This document shows, one piece after another, positions 45,326 to 57,342 of a DNA stretch of 64,000 nt. Where the stretch lies: assembly GCF_000003815.2 (NCBI RefSeq), contig NW_023365765.1, positions 87,631 through 151,630 on the forward strand, written 5' to 3'. A program made the translations under genes and the position numbers. The notes under the pieces were generated by a model. That model saw nothing but the letters and a program-made list of their open reading frames with translations, searched no databases and had not been told where the DNA came from. Within the stretch, counting starts at the first letter, position 1; every line of letters starts with the position of its first letter. Origin of the DNA: Branchiostoma floridae (lineage: Eukaryota; Chordata; Leptocardii; Amphioxiformes; Branchiostomatidae).

Positions 45326-48300
45326 CTGAAGGTAAAACGATGGAATTAGTAACTTTAAGTTTTAATTTGCTTATAACGAAAGGTTGCGCAATACATGCTA
45401 TATCAAAGTACCAGGGACGTAGTCTGGAATCCAGTCTTGTCTTAGTCCGTTGACCTGACCTGAGTTTTACTTTACATATGCCGTCTATCGCAACGCTCCC
45501 CGCTGATCAGAAAGGCATCAGGTACGTATTGCGTTAAATCGTGGTAGGTTATCGTCACAATTAATTAGTTAAATTTGAGCCGTTACGAATAAAGCCATGC
45601 GTAAAAGGGCAAGCATGTCGCCAGCAATCGGCTCCGACTTAGGTTGTTTCAATAATGTACAACTTACACGTTATGGCGCTAGGGATCTGTGCTTACCTTT
45701 CTAGTTCCCCCTCTCTGTGTGATGGTTTCCTCCGGAGTCCTAAGCACCGCTTCATCCTGGTGAGCCGGCTCTCCCTCTGTAAGTACGAGTCTGAAATAGA
45801 CGGAGTGACATTTGATATTTCCGTAAGGTACGTGAAATTTAATCGAATTATGATGAACGTTTAATGGCGGTAACACCCTCTTTACACTGAGACCATTGAG
45901 AGAGCACTGAGTGACCAAAAATCACAAAAAGCGCATTCCATTGATGAAAACTATCAAAACTTTAGTACATTAAAAAGCTGCCCACAATCAAACTTGACCT
46001 TCGTTACTCCAACCCCTTCCCAATTTCCAAATGCATTTGTACAATCCTAGTACAACCTCCATGGCGAAAGTCATAAGTGTATTCTGTCAGGTTTCTGTGG
46101 TAATTTGTCCTTTAATTCATAAATTTACATCGTAGAGAAAATGGGGGCTTATGAATGATAATTGTTGATATCCTGTGCGATCTGAAGACGCCATGGAAAC
46201 TCCGCCATCGTTTGCGGTTTGACTGTTGTGTGGGCGAGAGTCACATAATCACCACTAGGCAAATGCGTCAGTGGTAAATCTGTGTTGACGTCGAGACCAC
46301 TGGCAGTAACGGCTTCCCGGTTTGAAACATTCAGAATTAGATTTTGTTAACATCGTTATTTCGCGGCAGGATAGAATAAAGGGGCCATTCAGAGGGAAAT
46401 CTAGCTGGTAACTTGTGACCTGGAAGAACTTCGTAAATAAGAAAATACCTCCCGCGGACAAATTTTGAAACGTATAAGCTGTTCACGTTATTACATTCAT
46501 ATTATCATGTTTTGAATGATTATCAAATACAGAGGGTTTAATGTCCTTCTTTCCCTCAATATTCTTATTGCATGGTCCCTACACTAAGTAGTAAGCGTAG
46601 TCCAGTACTTAGTGCCCCTGTCTCTGGACAACTCAAAGGTTCCGAGTTCGACTCTTGGCTGCTGTTGAAAAATGTTTCGGTCCACGTAGCAGTAGTTAAA
46701 CCATGAGTTTGCTTGTCCAAAAGAGCTATGGAATTGTCCCCAGTACAATGAACCTGCAAATTTTGACTGCGCTTGTATAGTGCCTGTGACCTCTCTGTCA
46801 CAACTAGTGGACGATTGATCAATGAACTAAGCTGGATCGAGATCACATTCGTCGATGAGCTACACAAGATAAGATCACTTCTTCTCTTCTCCACAAGTTC
46901 CGAAGAGAACTCCATTTCCTGTCTACTCACAGATAACACAGACACGATATGTGGGGTAGGGTAGCGGCGTCACCATGACCGCAATGATGTACAAGCCACG
47001 AATGGTTAGGGGAGGGGAGAGAACATCTGTGGTAGGCTGGGGGAGGTTCACTTATGCTTCTATCTGTGATCCGACAGGAAATGGTACTTTCATACTCACC
47101 TTCTCCAGACATCTCCATTGCGTCCCGTATCGTGCTTTTCAAGACGTTCGGCGAGTTGGAGTCCTTTTCTACAAAATAACAAATTTGCGGCTGTCTGAAA
47201 TACGGCAGCTTCAGGTATTTTTCTAACAGTCTTGTCAGACGCATGACGGGGGTTTCCATGTCAACGGGCGCCGAGTCGACGACGATGACGCCAACATACG
47301 CAGCTTTCTTAGAGACGTACTTCCTGTCTTTGACGTCTTGTACGATCGTCTTAAGTTCCGCGCGGCAGCGATCGTCCGTCACGAAGACGTAGGGGAGATA
47401 TAAAGAGGACACAGTCGAATCGCTCTACGAATCCGTTGCTAGGTTTACTGGCTGAGAGTTCTGACGTGACCGGCGATGTCCGTCACCTTGCTTTTGCAAC
47501 CGTCTCTCCGTGGAGTTTGCTTCTTCCATTTTCTCCTTTTTCTGAAGACAAAAGACAAAACAGAATCATCATCAAAAATATACTAGTGAAATTTGAATGC
47601 TTAAAAACACCAATTGACCAGAACTTGATAAGTCACTTGTGGGGTGAGGTAATAACAATTACTAAAATGTATCTTAGGGCCTGGTTACATTCGTCGTGCG
47701 GCTGTAAATTGAAGGCAATCTAGGGATAGTCGTCGATTTGTCTTTAAAAAATTTATTCAGCTGCCTTGTTACCAAAAGGGCTGTCAGCCGGAGCCTAACC
47801 TCTGCTTGGAGAGTACAGTGAGTGTACCACATTCTCCTACGCAGAGACGAAACGTCAGTGGACGTCTCTGCGTAGGAGAATGACCTACCACAGCGGTGGG
47901 AGTTCCAGCCACTCAACGTGGATTTTGAGCCCCCCTAATAAGTTATACATTAAATGTCGCGCCGCTTTTCTCACGGGATTAATGTTCGGTGAACTCCAAT
48001 ACAACAGCTAATGGCCAGGGTTGGAGTGACGCATGGAGATTGTAAACATGTATTACCTGCACTTTCACTGCACTTGCGTCAAGCTTGCGTCACTGCGGGG
48101 TTCGAAAGATACTCAACGAATTTCAGAGATAAAGAACGAATCGAGACAATGTTACATGGTGAGAAAGATTAGTGGGTACTGAAATAATATGTAACATATT
48201 GTTCGTTGTCAATTGATCAACATTTTCTCTATTGTGGCCACCTGTCTATTGTGGCCACATTTCTCCGGCCCTTTGAGTGGCCGCTATAGACAGGCTTGAA

Positions 48301-50371
48301 TGTATACATAAATGTCGCCCCGTATTTCTCATGGAATCAGGGTTCAGTGAACTAGCTCCGATACAACTTCCACCGACAAATAAAGGGTTGGAGTCCCACA
48401 TTAAGACTTTGAGCCGTCCCATTAGTTACACATTAATCTTCCCCCGCCTTTCTTAGGGGATCAGGGTTCAGTGACCTCTGGTATTTACATAGCTGTAGCT
48501 TTTCATTTGAACACAGGTACTAGCTTCACTAGCGGGTGCCCATAGAACGAATTGTTACTTCCATTAGTCAAAACTGGGGGTATTATTTTTCTGTCTGTCT
48601 GTCTGTATGTGTTATTGGGTATATTTGTGGTCAGCATAACTCTAGAACCTCTGGATGTATTGCGATGATATTTGGTATGTGGGTAGAGGTTGGTAAGACA
48701 AATGTCAAGGTCGATTTTGGGCTCCCTATTATGTGACCTTGGTACTGCAGCAGAACTTCAATCATTTATATCTTTTGACCTGGACATGCCATGGACTTAT
48801 TAAAGCTGGCTAATTGCACAGCAGAATATTCGAGCTGACAATTTTCGTCAGCAAGTGCAACACGACTGATGTTTCCTCGATCTAGTGCCAGTGCCTGTTT
48901 TATCCATCATTTTGATGTACACAATTGCGGCGCCGGTGTTTGAGGACATACACCGATAATACCTGTCTCCGTTATCGCCGTACGTTCCATTTGCTTTGCA
49001 ACAGTATTCTTATCCGGTCGCCATGTAAATAAAACAGGTGACAGGTTCTCACATGCGATGTGGTTACATTAGATTTCTTGACATATTCAAATGGTAAACC
49101 ACACAAACTACAAAATGATACGAGTTACTACTACTACAACCGGAAGTTTGTAAACCGTAGACTGAAATTGATGGAAAAAATCAGAACGTAAAAGAACCTT
49201 GACTGGCTTTATTACTGGAAGCACAAATTCAAAGGCTCGGGATCGTGCCATATGGAAGGACCTCATATAGAGGAGCACTGGGGCAGGTAGGACAAAACAC
49301 GTGCATTGGATGTATTATTGACCTCGTGGGGGACAAAACATTTACACTTAAAAACACATTACGTAGTTGGTCTAACATTAACCTGGTTGTATCATTAACC
49401 ACCACTACGTGATTATATATATGACCTATAATCTCTGGTAAGCACAGACAAGGGGCAAAACATGCAATGGACAAAACCTACCACCCTCCCCCTTTTTTAT
49501 TTTGTGAGGCGTATTTGACAAAAACTCTACAATATGCTGTAAATAACTTCCCCAGCGCCTGGGTCTGATCAAGCTAGTAGACTCTGAACGAAATAAGACT
49601 ATCAGCTCTTTGGCAATGATGCATGGTGGTAGTACTATAGTGTACTTCATTCATTCTATCCCACACCCACAACAAAGAAACAGTGTGCTTACTGACATTC
49701 TTATCCGCTAATCACTCTCTCTAAAACCACTCACGATCAAGTGTCTATTATTAGGGTGATAACACACTGCGTACGGACAGTCCGATACGGGGAGTATTTT
49801 TCGCCACCTCTGGGTCACTCTCAGTAATGGAAATGGGATCTCATTATACGAACCAGATGCTTCGGGTACCACTTGCTGGATGCCAGACTCTGTGTTTCCT
49901 GGGTCTATATATTAATACAGCCTAAATCCTCGGCTCTGGGGCCAACATGGCCAAAGTCTACAGTGGGTTAGACCCTGGGCTGCCAGTAAATATTATTGAG
50001 ATTGGGCCGGGGTTTGGTATCCAGGTAGGACACCACGAAATGGAACCGCATGAAAATGTCTAGAATTTGTCAAACTCGTAGTAGGCAGTCTGGCTACCAG
50101 ACCCGTGATCTCAATGATATACATGTATCTAAAATAATGTTTATAAGACAGGGTCTAACTCAGAGGGAGGGTTCGTTGTTAATAACAACGCCATAGAATT
50201 TCCTTGAGGCATGTTGCCCTAGAGCCGAGGAGTTGTATTAAAGCTCTGGAAAGATTTGGAAACCGTCTGGCCTCCAGGCTAAGTTGTAGGTTCACAACAC
50301 GTGAAACTCACCTGTAATTTATCGAAGCCGCCTTCTACTAACAGTATCCCTCCAATCCCTCCCTTAGCCAT
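45299..50371 (-). CDS. C2orf72-like protein, 4 exons, in-frame TAG
   Basis: Assembled exons: 50371-50312 (20 codons), 47541-47100, 45776-45697 and 45325-45299 (stop). Phases agree at every junction. The main exon contains LKTIVQDVKDRK, then AAYVGVIVV, MRLTRLLEKYLKL and ICYFVEKD. This order of a short strand, a helix, a GVIVV strand and a LLE helix resembles what I recall of vertebrate C2orf72, whose function is unknown; the match is unverified. A TAG at 47425-47427 interrupts the frame 38 codons into the second exon. It may be a disabled allele, a sequencing error, or a sign that the exon really begins just after it (the TAG would then be the acceptor's AG). No signal peptide. Total about 200 codons. 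Confidence 0.5.
45697..45776 (-). CDS. C2orf72-like exon 3
   Basis: Twenty-six codons, phase 1 to 0, between TACTTACAG and AAG|GTAAGC. Hydrophilic tail (EAVLRTPEETITQRGG). Confidence 0.5.
46570..46690 (+). repeat. tRNA-derived SINE-like fragment
   Basis: Box A-like TAGTCCAGTACTTAGTG and box B-like GAGTTCGACTC at tRNA spacing, but no cloverleaf. Intronic in the C2orf72-like gene. Confidence 0.4.
47100..47541 (-). CDS. C2orf72-like exon 2 (main exon, contains TAG)
   Basis: Strong acceptor TTTTGTCTTCAG at 47,542, donor GAAG|GTGAGT, phase 0 to 1. The frame reads KKEKMEEANSTERRLQ onward, hits TAG at 47425-47427, then continues in the same frame through PYVFVTDDRCRAEL to MSGEG. The part after the TAG is clearly protein-like; the part before it is less certain. 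A weak alternative acceptor (TTCGTAG) would remove the stop. Confidence 0.55.
47799..48481. repeat. Inverted repeat and degenerate direct repeats
   Basis: ATTCTCCTACGCAGAGACG and its inverse (47,832-47,882) form a hairpin. Three diverged direct copies start near 47,939, 48,299 and 48,423 (ACATTAA, TTTCTCA, GGGTTCAGTGA, AGTTGGAGTC-like blocks). Intronic. Confidence 0.6.
48585..48765 (+). repeat. Dispersed repeat family E
   Basis: (TCTG)n, TATTTGTGGTCAGCATAACTC, GACCTTGGTACTGCAGCAGA. Same family as 12,196-12,365 and 61,990-62,190. Confidence 0.65.
49905..50285. mobile_element. Large imperfect foldback element
   Basis: ATCCTCGGCTCTGG near 49,927 and CCTAGAGCCGAGGAG near 50,220 are inverted. 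Inside, GTTAGACCCTGG...ATTGAGATTGGG mirrors ATCTCAATGAT...AGGGTCTAAC. Intronic, non-coding. Confidence 0.65.
50312..50371 (-). CDS. C2orf72-like exon 1
   Basis: Twenty codons from a start in good context (ACACCATGG), reading MAKGGIGGILLVEGGFDKLQ, to donor CAG|GTGAGT, phase 0. Confidence 0.55.
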
Positions 50372-51439
50372 GGTGTTACGGAGTGTTCACTGGCGTCCCT
50401 GGAGCCAGAACTACACCTATACGTGGCGCTCACGGTAGTGCCCTGTCCGCCCTCTGCCACAGTGTCCGGTGGCCCCGGTGTGAACGTTCTCTGCTGGTGC
50501 AAAGTGCAGGGGAGCTGGTGACGTGTGCGATCCCAGGCTTTTGCCTATGTGCGGGGTACTACCGGTATCCGTCCTCCTATTATAAACGATAAACGTCACA
50601 AAAAAAGTCATGAAACACGTGAGACTGAGCATGATCATCATACATCTGCTTGGAGATAAGCTGAGGCTTTCTGAGAACGCTTCAACGCCCGTGCACGTAT
50701 TTTGCGTCCAAATTTTAAGGCTTTTGCTTTCATCAATTGGCTTTCTAAGAAATCTCGATACCTATAATTCAACTATCAACACTCACGCATATATATATTG
50801 TACCGAACAAATAGTAGTGAAAATGACTGAATAACTGAACTGGTCTCTATCAGAGATGTCATGAAGAAAAGAAACACACCAAGAATATTTTCACGGTAGC
50901 CTTGTTTAGCAAACAGGAACAGGAAGCAATACCCTGTGCAATCAGTGATTTTTTTCTGCTGGCAAAAAAGGCAAGGCAACGTTAAGTACGCGAAATACGT
51001 ATGTGCCTTGAGCAGAAAATATTGTTTGAAGTATACCCTAAACTTTCTGTCACGGTGCGCAAGAAAATCACAGTAGCTGACGTAGTAGGTATTCCTGACC
51101 ATTCCTACTGAAGACGTCACTTATGCATAACCATAGCCCTTTTAAAAATCTCACATGAAAACTGATAGCCAAATTGAACCGTCTGGTTCATCGTACGTTT
51201 GTGGATTAAACATATGGTCGCACGTTGTTTCTGCACGCACGTCACGGCACCGATGATTGCGTCATTCACGCTTTCTCCGAGAGCGGAAATGTCTTCTAAT
51301 GTGGGCCGCACGTTTTAGTCACGTGACCTCCCAGCTGTAATAGAACGTAGCGACGACTCACAGTAGCAACAGGTATTGCCGCAAACCTTACTGCAGCCAT
51401 ATGCATACTGACGTCATAGCCTCCTCCAGGCCTTCCAAA

Positions 51440-51609
51440 TACTGTAAATGCAGAAATTGTCGCGGTGGATTAATGTTCGCGGTTTTCGCGGCGACCACTT
51501 TACCGCGAAATTAAATCCACCGCGAACATTTTTCTATTAAGGTATTAGACTGCAGTAGATGGTGTTACCGCGAAATTAAATCCCCGCGAACTTAAATGCA
51601 TTTACAGTA
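51440..51609. mobile_element. MITE family A, internally shortened copy
   Basis: TACTGTAAATGCAGAAAT start and AAATGCATTTACAGTA end. It lacks about 40 bp of the CGCGAAAAGTC segment seen in the full copies. Confidence 0.85.
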
Positions 51610-52483
51610 TACGTTTTGGATAGTATACGTTGATAAAATTACGAATCATAATAGTTTATTGCAAATTCGACGGATAAATGCAGGTATCAGGAAATCGGAT
51701 GGAAAAGTAGGGTAGAACAATATAATGGTTTACTTATTTTTTTTGGCGAGCATGTCATACGGATCGCAGCCTTGCGGCTGAATTGAGGTAATGGCATTAC
51801 ATTCAGCACAGTTATCACTTCATACAATATAAACGATACAATTCCTAGCACATTAAGATAAGAAGCAAGGTTTAAAAATATCTATAAATGAATTACGGGA
51901 TTAAAAACTAATATTGCACATTCAATCGTGATTTTCCATCATATTGCACTAAGGTACTAATTGCACAATATAGCATATGCCTACTTAAGTATAAACGCTA
52001 AGTCTAAAATCTAACCTAGAACTGAGTTCACGCGCGGGTAGGGAACAGAACAACCCCACACCCCTTCCGAAATACATGCATGGGCAAATGTCTACAAAGT
52101 AACATCTACATCTACATCTACATCTACATCTACATCTATAGCAAGCTACCACCAAATGTCAATGATGGTCCCTGTAGCAAATCATTCTCCCACAGCCAGA
52201 GTAGTTAGTCTTCAGAAGTAGAGCCTGAAAACGGTCTGTACTGACGCACTCTTAAGGGTAACGTACTGTACGTGCGGGTAATGACGTCATGTTATCCGCC
52301 TGCTGTATCTACGTATACGCTGGTTTGGTAGGATTATTCTCGGATGGCGTACATATACGTCTTGACGACATTAGCGAGAACGTTTACACTTCAGTGTATC
52401 ACGGTTTCCAAGACAAGAAATCCGTTTTGAGCGAATTTGGAAACACGAGCCCAGCTTTCGTGGAAGCGCGTAACGTGAAGCAA

Positions 52484-52816
52484 AGGGCACAACCCGCCGT
52501 ACGTACGTTCAAATACTTGTTGTCTACGTGCCAAAACGTGGGCCATCTTTTGGGATCCGTAAGTGGTATTAAAGTACCGCCTTCGCACGAACTCCGACGG
52601 ATTTTGGAGCACGCAGACACACGAAGAACTTGACGTGCAGGCAAAACTTTAGATTTGTGGGCTGTGGATTGGCCCCCCGTACGTGCCAGTACCCGTGGGC
52701 GATGCGCCTGCCCCAAGTTGCGCCTGCCCAGTACAGCCTGAACGTTTTCAGAAATACAGCGGACGTGGCCTCCCAAAAAACGTACGGACATATTGCACGC
52801 ACGGCGGGTTGTGCCC
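52484..52816. mobile_element. DNA transposon remnant, GGGCACAACCCGCCGT termini
   Basis: GGGCACAACCCGCCGTACGT at the left is inverted at the right (GCACGGCGGGTTGTGCCC). 333 bp, no transposase. A clear target duplication was not found. Confidence 0.7.
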
Positions 52817-53427
52817 TTAGCTTTAGCGATATTCCACACCGGGACAGCTTTGATACCCTTCGAGACCATGTTTAAATGAAATGATTTAAGTTAACTACTT
52901 ATTTTTTTTTGTATTACGCATACAATTTGATTCATTCTTTGTTGTTCAAGCGCGCATCTGCGTTTTTGCCTAGTGCTTTTTAGTCTCCCTCTCCCAAGAC
53001 AAGCATAAAAGCATGAAAGGACTATACCGAAACCCCTAGCTTTCACCTACCACTGTCGGTCTCTATTCAATATGTTTCCTTCATTATCTTCAAATAAGCA
53101 GAAAACGAGGGCTCCTGTTGGTATGGTCTGGTCTTACAGTGAACGCGCGCCATGTGTAAAAACATCTTATCCAATGCAAGAATTGCTGCCTACAATTTGT
53201 GGGCGAGACCAAACAAACCCTGGCCAACAGACTGTAAGGCGACCGTTCAACGGTTCATCCATCAATACAAAGAACGGTCTCAGCCCACTTCAACCTCACA
53301 GACCACAGCATTACAGACCTTAAAGTCCCCCAGGCATCGAACAACTCCGCTACACAGGACATGAAGACTCCACGAGACAACGCCGCTTACAACGGGAATC
53401 CTACTGGATACATCAACTTATAACATT

Positions 53428-53775
53428 CAGGGCTCAAAATACTTTTTTTTCTGCATACCTGCACTGGTGCAGGTAACACTGAAAATTACCTGCACCAGAC
53501 AAAATTTACCTGCACTACTCAGAACTTAGGAAGTATGGATCATACTAAAATTGCTCAGAAACCATTTGCTATATTTTCTTTTATACTTTATAGGCGGTAA
53601 CAGTCAATGCAGCTAATAACAATCCGCATACACCTACATCATAAGGACATTTATGTGTAAAACCCAGTACATAGACCAGTGCAGGTTTATAGGTGCAGGT
53701 AGACACCAGAAATACCTGCACAGCTCCAATTTTACCTGCACTAACCTGCATATGCAGGTGGTATTTCGAGCCCTG
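53428..53775. mobile_element. hAT-like non-autonomous element
   Basis: CAGGGCTCAAAATAC at the left and GTATTTCGAGCCCTG at the right. The interior is rich in palindromic ACCTGCAC/GTGCAGGT. CAGGG-type ends are typical of hAT. The 8-bp target duplication is not clean. Confidence 0.7.
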
Positions 53776-53851
53776 GACATTACATCCAGAGGGCCTGAAT
53801 CCGGAGTCCTTTTAATAGAGATCACCGTCACCCAAAGAACAGTGAACGTGA

Positions 53852-53937
53852 TCACGGTGAGGTAAACAACAACACAGCTGTGGACTTGGTCACAAGGAGG
53901 AGTAACGCCAGCAGGACAATCCGCTCGTTGTCTACCA
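53852..53937 (-). CDS. Candidate terminal exon B (transmembrane)
   Basis: Acceptor AACTCAG, phase 1. DNERIVLLALLLLVTKS forms one hydrophobic segment, then stop. A second hydrophobic run (VVVYLTVITFTVLWVTVIS) follows in a shifted frame, so a frameshift or alternative frame is possible. The hAT-like element lies directly downstream. Confidence 0.3.
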
Positions 53938-56248
53938 CTGAGTTTAAGGTGTTTTGAACATGAAAAGAATCCCACTTATGTCAAACGAGATACTGTGCTT
54001 ATGAGTTTCACAACGTATCACTGCAACCGATCGCTCACACCTGCACACCTGTGGATCAGTACTGTAAGTGCAGAAACGTTCGCGGTGGTTTTACGTTCGC
54101 GGTATTTGCGGCGGCCGCTTCACTGCAAATTCAAAACCACCGCAACTATTTTTCCATAACAGTAAGAGACTACAGTGCATGCTGCTACTGCGAAATTAAA
54201 CCACCCCGAAAAGTCCATTTTCCCGCTACCACGAAATTAAATCTCTGCGACTTAAATGCATTTACAGTATTCTGTGCGCATGAACACGCACTTTCCACTG
54301 GAGGATAAGCAAGCAAAAATTTGACCAAGAAGATTTTAGATTTGACAGATGACTCAACGAATCTCATAGATAAAGACTCAATCTGCTTGTTTTGTTTCAA
54401 CGAATTTTTACATTTGTGCATCATATATATGTACACCAGTTATAACATTCATTGTCCCACAAATATATAATTGTAGTCGCCTATGCGATCGCTCAGCGCC
54501 GAAGTGACAATTAATGTGTAGACTATAGAAACTTGCAATTTTACCGGTATACCGTTTATACGTAACATACAAAAATCTAGAATCCCTGACTGTAGTGTCA
54601 TCCTTGAATTTTTGTTCGTTTCGTCTTTGAAAACAGCTTACTGGGTGTTTGACACATACATGTACATGTACCCATCTCTTATATGTACACTTATTGTAAA
54701 GACGTACGTTATTAGAATGGAGCGAAATGCTGGAGGTATCTCCGAATCGATCGCTATAATTGCTTTGACTAGTTTCAGATAAAGAAAAAAAATCAGTGTC
54801 CTTCTTACAACCGATTAGCCCACATCAAAGGCTCGCTGTTGGTGACGACCTCAGTGCGCGTTAGTATCAGTGGGTGGGTTTGAAAGGCCTCGGGTCGCCG
54901 ACGTCTTCGTATGTGATGAACACGATAATTGCTTGCCTTTTATATAAGGGATGAAAACACAGAGGAAAATCACGTTTATGAAGGTTAGTGGCTACGTCGC
55001 TGTCTCCCCACGCAAAGGGACTTGTTTCACAAAAGTGGTCAGTTTTACTAGGTCGGGAATCTGGTGTTACTGTAGTTGCCAGTAAAAACATTTGCAGCGA
55101 GGCTTATGTAATGCACCCTTTTGAGGTCGAACCAAAAACCATGGCTCACAATTTACGTGAGTTAATACGTTACAGTCATGCTACACCATAAAAGAGCCAC
55201 TCATTTGAAACCATTTCGACACAAACGCCAGCATGTTGGGATGAATGGAGGGCGTTCACTGCACACTAACAATGGGGATATCCGTACCTTGTGTACCAGC
55301 ACTACGGGTATAAACACCTAGTAGTTGTACAGTATCATGTTCTATTGGGTCACGCCATGCGTCGTGGCTTTTCACAATAACATTTAGTCAGTACTATAAA
55401 TACTAGCACCGTCAGGTGCTAGGCCGCAATACTTGTACAAGTAAATCATGGGCACGGACACGTTGTGTCATTGTCGAAATTCCAGGTGCTGGTATGTAAA
55501 CAGTCTTAACGTTACATCATTTTGTCAAGCAGATTATCATTAGGTGTCATCCACATTCTTGTTGTGACAACTTAGTCAACAGCAACAACAAAATCAATGA
55601 AAAGCCCCCCAAAAAATTACAAACATGTGTCACCCTTTAAACAGGATCAAAGATTGTATTAGAGGAGGGGAACTAGGGGAAGTGCTCTTTCGAATTCACG
55701 GTGGTGGAAATATGTTCGAAAGGGGAGTAACACTAGGAGCAGATTAGTAAGGGGACAATAAATGAATGACAGAAGGAAGAACTACGGTGTCACCGATACC
55801 AGCGGTCACTTGAAACATCCCACCTCCCTCCCATTTGCGGCCTGTGACGACAAGTAACACACCTGTTACTTACCTGTTGCCTGTTTCCAATTCTCCCCCC
55901 ATCCGCTTCTGGCAAGGAAACCACGTACAGGGGCGCTCTCTGATTCCAACGCACGATGTTCGACCGACCAGTGTGAAACCGAACAAGAACTTACCACCCT
56001 TTCAGAGCACAAGCCGGCTGCCAGTGCTATTAAACCTCAACAAACACAACTTATAAACGTTAACTATACTGAGAGTAAACTATTGCTACCTATACAACAG
56101 GTGTGTTGTCTTACCTTGGTCTAGAAGACGCTGAGCTCCAGACGGAGTCCGAGAGGTCACCGTCAGCTGTGTTTACGTCTGCTGTCACCGGTGGAACAGA
56201 CACCACAGAGGCATGCGCAGAACGTTCGTCCTTCAAATTATCTGGCAT
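53852..56248 (-). CDS. Unrecognised gene, 5' exons with uncertain 3' end
   Basis: Exon 56248-56115 (ATG MPDNLKDERSAHASVV..., 44 codons, donor AAG|GTAAGA) splices in phase to 55908-55874 (SGWGENWKQAT, acceptor TTGCCAG, donor ACAG|GTAAGT). Two later exons fit the phase: 55069-54867 (67 codons with stop, ends RPFKPTH) and 53937-53852 (DNERIVLLALLLLVTKS, hydrophobic, ends TSP then stop). Only one would be terminal in a given transcript. With the second the product would be an ~84-residue C-terminal membrane-anchored protein. No family recognised. The gene runs away from the OCIAD gene, 0.7 kb apart. Confidence 0.4.
54060..54269. mobile_element. MITE family A, full but diverged copy
   Basis: TACTGTAAGTGCAGAAACG start and AAATGCATTTACAGTA end, with internal ACCGCAA arms. 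Confidence 0.8.
54867..55069 (-). CDS. Candidate terminal exon A of the unrecognised gene
   Basis: Acceptor AACTACAG, phase 1, 66 codons then TGA. Protein-like composition (TDHFCETSPFAWGD, RQAIIVFITYEDVGD), no domain recognised. Confidence 0.3.
55874..55908 (-). CDS. Unrecognised gene, exon 2
   Basis: A 35-bp exon with good splice sites on both sides (TTTCCTTGCCAG, CAG|GTAAGT), phase 2 to 1. Reads SGWGENWKQAT. Confidence 0.45.
56115..56248 (-). CDS. Unrecognised gene, exon 1
   Basis: Forty-four codons plus two bases from AGAAGAATG. Ser/Val/Asp-rich and probably disordered. Strong GTAAGA donor. Confidence 0.5.
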
Positions 56249-56940
56249 TCTTCTTCTCAATAAGCGATTCTCCTCGCAATATTATGCAACCATGGCACCG
56301 TACTTTACTCGGACTAGTACTAGAACAACATGTGATATGTAAGTGTGTTGACAAGAAATCTAGGTTTTGATAGCTGTTTGTTTTCTTTCTTAGTCCAAGG
56401 AGGTTAAAGAAAGCTTTAATAGTCGAGAGGGAACTTCCTGATTGAAATGATAAGCAGAAGGACCCATTTTGAAAAAAGGGGTGTTTGTTTACTATGTCTA
56501 GATAATTGTTGACACATAAGATAAATATTTACTTTGCTAATAATAAAAAGATATGGTTGACATGTACTATAGAGGCTATCTAGCGCAATTTTAGTTTTGT
56601 AGCTTGAGCTCCGATGAGATATACGTCAAACGTTTCTGTGCTTTATTTGGTAGTTGACCTATATACAAATGGTTCAAGCTACCAGATAACAAGATTGACA
56701 ACTTTTTCATTGTTGTTATAGGACCGAACCAATAGATTTTAGGTAGTTGATACGTGTAGCAATATCAATAATTAAATGTTTTGTTACAAAAACATAATAC
56801 AATGGTTTATCTATTTCATTTATGTGGGTCGTTATCCCAGGTTTATTGTAGGAAAAGAAAAAAACAAGAAATGTGACGTAACCAACCCTCCCTTCCCGGG
56901 CGCCGATTTGAATTCACCCCCCGCCATGCACTGCGCGACG
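56249..56940. other. Divergent intergenic spacer
   Basis: Lies between the start of the minus-strand unrecognised gene and the OCIAD promoter. AT-rich except for the last 60 bp. No repeat recognised. Confidence 0.4.
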
Positions 56941-56944
56941 TAAA

Positions 56945-56990
56945 CATCCAAGATGGCGGACTGACGTCGAAAATAATTTCGCAACTTTTC
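56945..56990 (+). other. Inferred 5' UTR exon of the OCIAD gene
   Basis: Ends at donor TTTTC|GTGAGT (56,991). The next acceptor, TGTTTCAG, ends at 57,104, leaving a short ~114-bp intron. Transcript start is uncertain. Confidence 0.4.
56948..56959 (+). promoter_or_regulatory. YY1-like element at the OCIAD gene start
   Basis: CCAAGATGGCGG is the classical YY1 motif, common just downstream of TATA-less housekeeping promoters. A TGACGTC (CRE/ATF-like) follows at 56,962-56,968. Position at the start of the inferred 5' UTR exon fits. Confidence 0.6.
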
Positions 56991-57189
56991 GTGAGTTATT
57001 TTTCGGTCAATTAGAGACGTATGGATCGACTTCTGTGGTAGTTGTTCTCAGACATTTACATTGAATACTGTATAGAAACTTAACAGGGTGCTGTCATGTT
57101 TCAGAACGGGATCTAAAGGACGATTTTTGACCATACACACAAGACGCAGAGAAGATCAGACGACGCGACGTCAACATACTAATGTCAAC

Positions 57190-57342
57190 ATGGCTGAGTT
57201 CGATTTTCTAGAGAACCCTCGGCTCATGCGAGTCCCGACCAAGAAGTGGATCGAGAACCCGTGCGAGAGAATCCTGGTGCCGGACAAGGACTTTGTCTAC
57301 ATGCTGGAGATACAGGACGTGCCGGTCCGGGCGAGGGACAAG
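57190..57342 (+). CDS. OCIAD exon 1
   Basis: Fifty-one codons, phase 0, MAEFDFLENPRLMRV to RARDK, donor AAG|GTGGGA. This N-terminal stretch precedes the OCIA domain and I do not recognise it. Confidence 0.85.

Larger units (their letters stand above)
50372..53851. other. Intergenic, transposon-rich
   Basis: Holds a MITE-A copy (51,440-51,609), an (ACATCT)n tract (about 52,104-52,139), an inverted-repeat element (52,484-52,816) and a hAT-like element (53,428-53,775). A 156-codon minus open frame at 52,399-52,869 overlaps the inverted-repeat element and is rejected as a gene. Confidence 0.5.

Noticed and set aside
52399-52869. 156-codon minus frame and overlapping 114-codon plus frame
   Set aside because: Both cover the GGGCACAACCCGCCGT inverted-repeat element and owe their length to its GC-rich sequence. 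No domain is visible.
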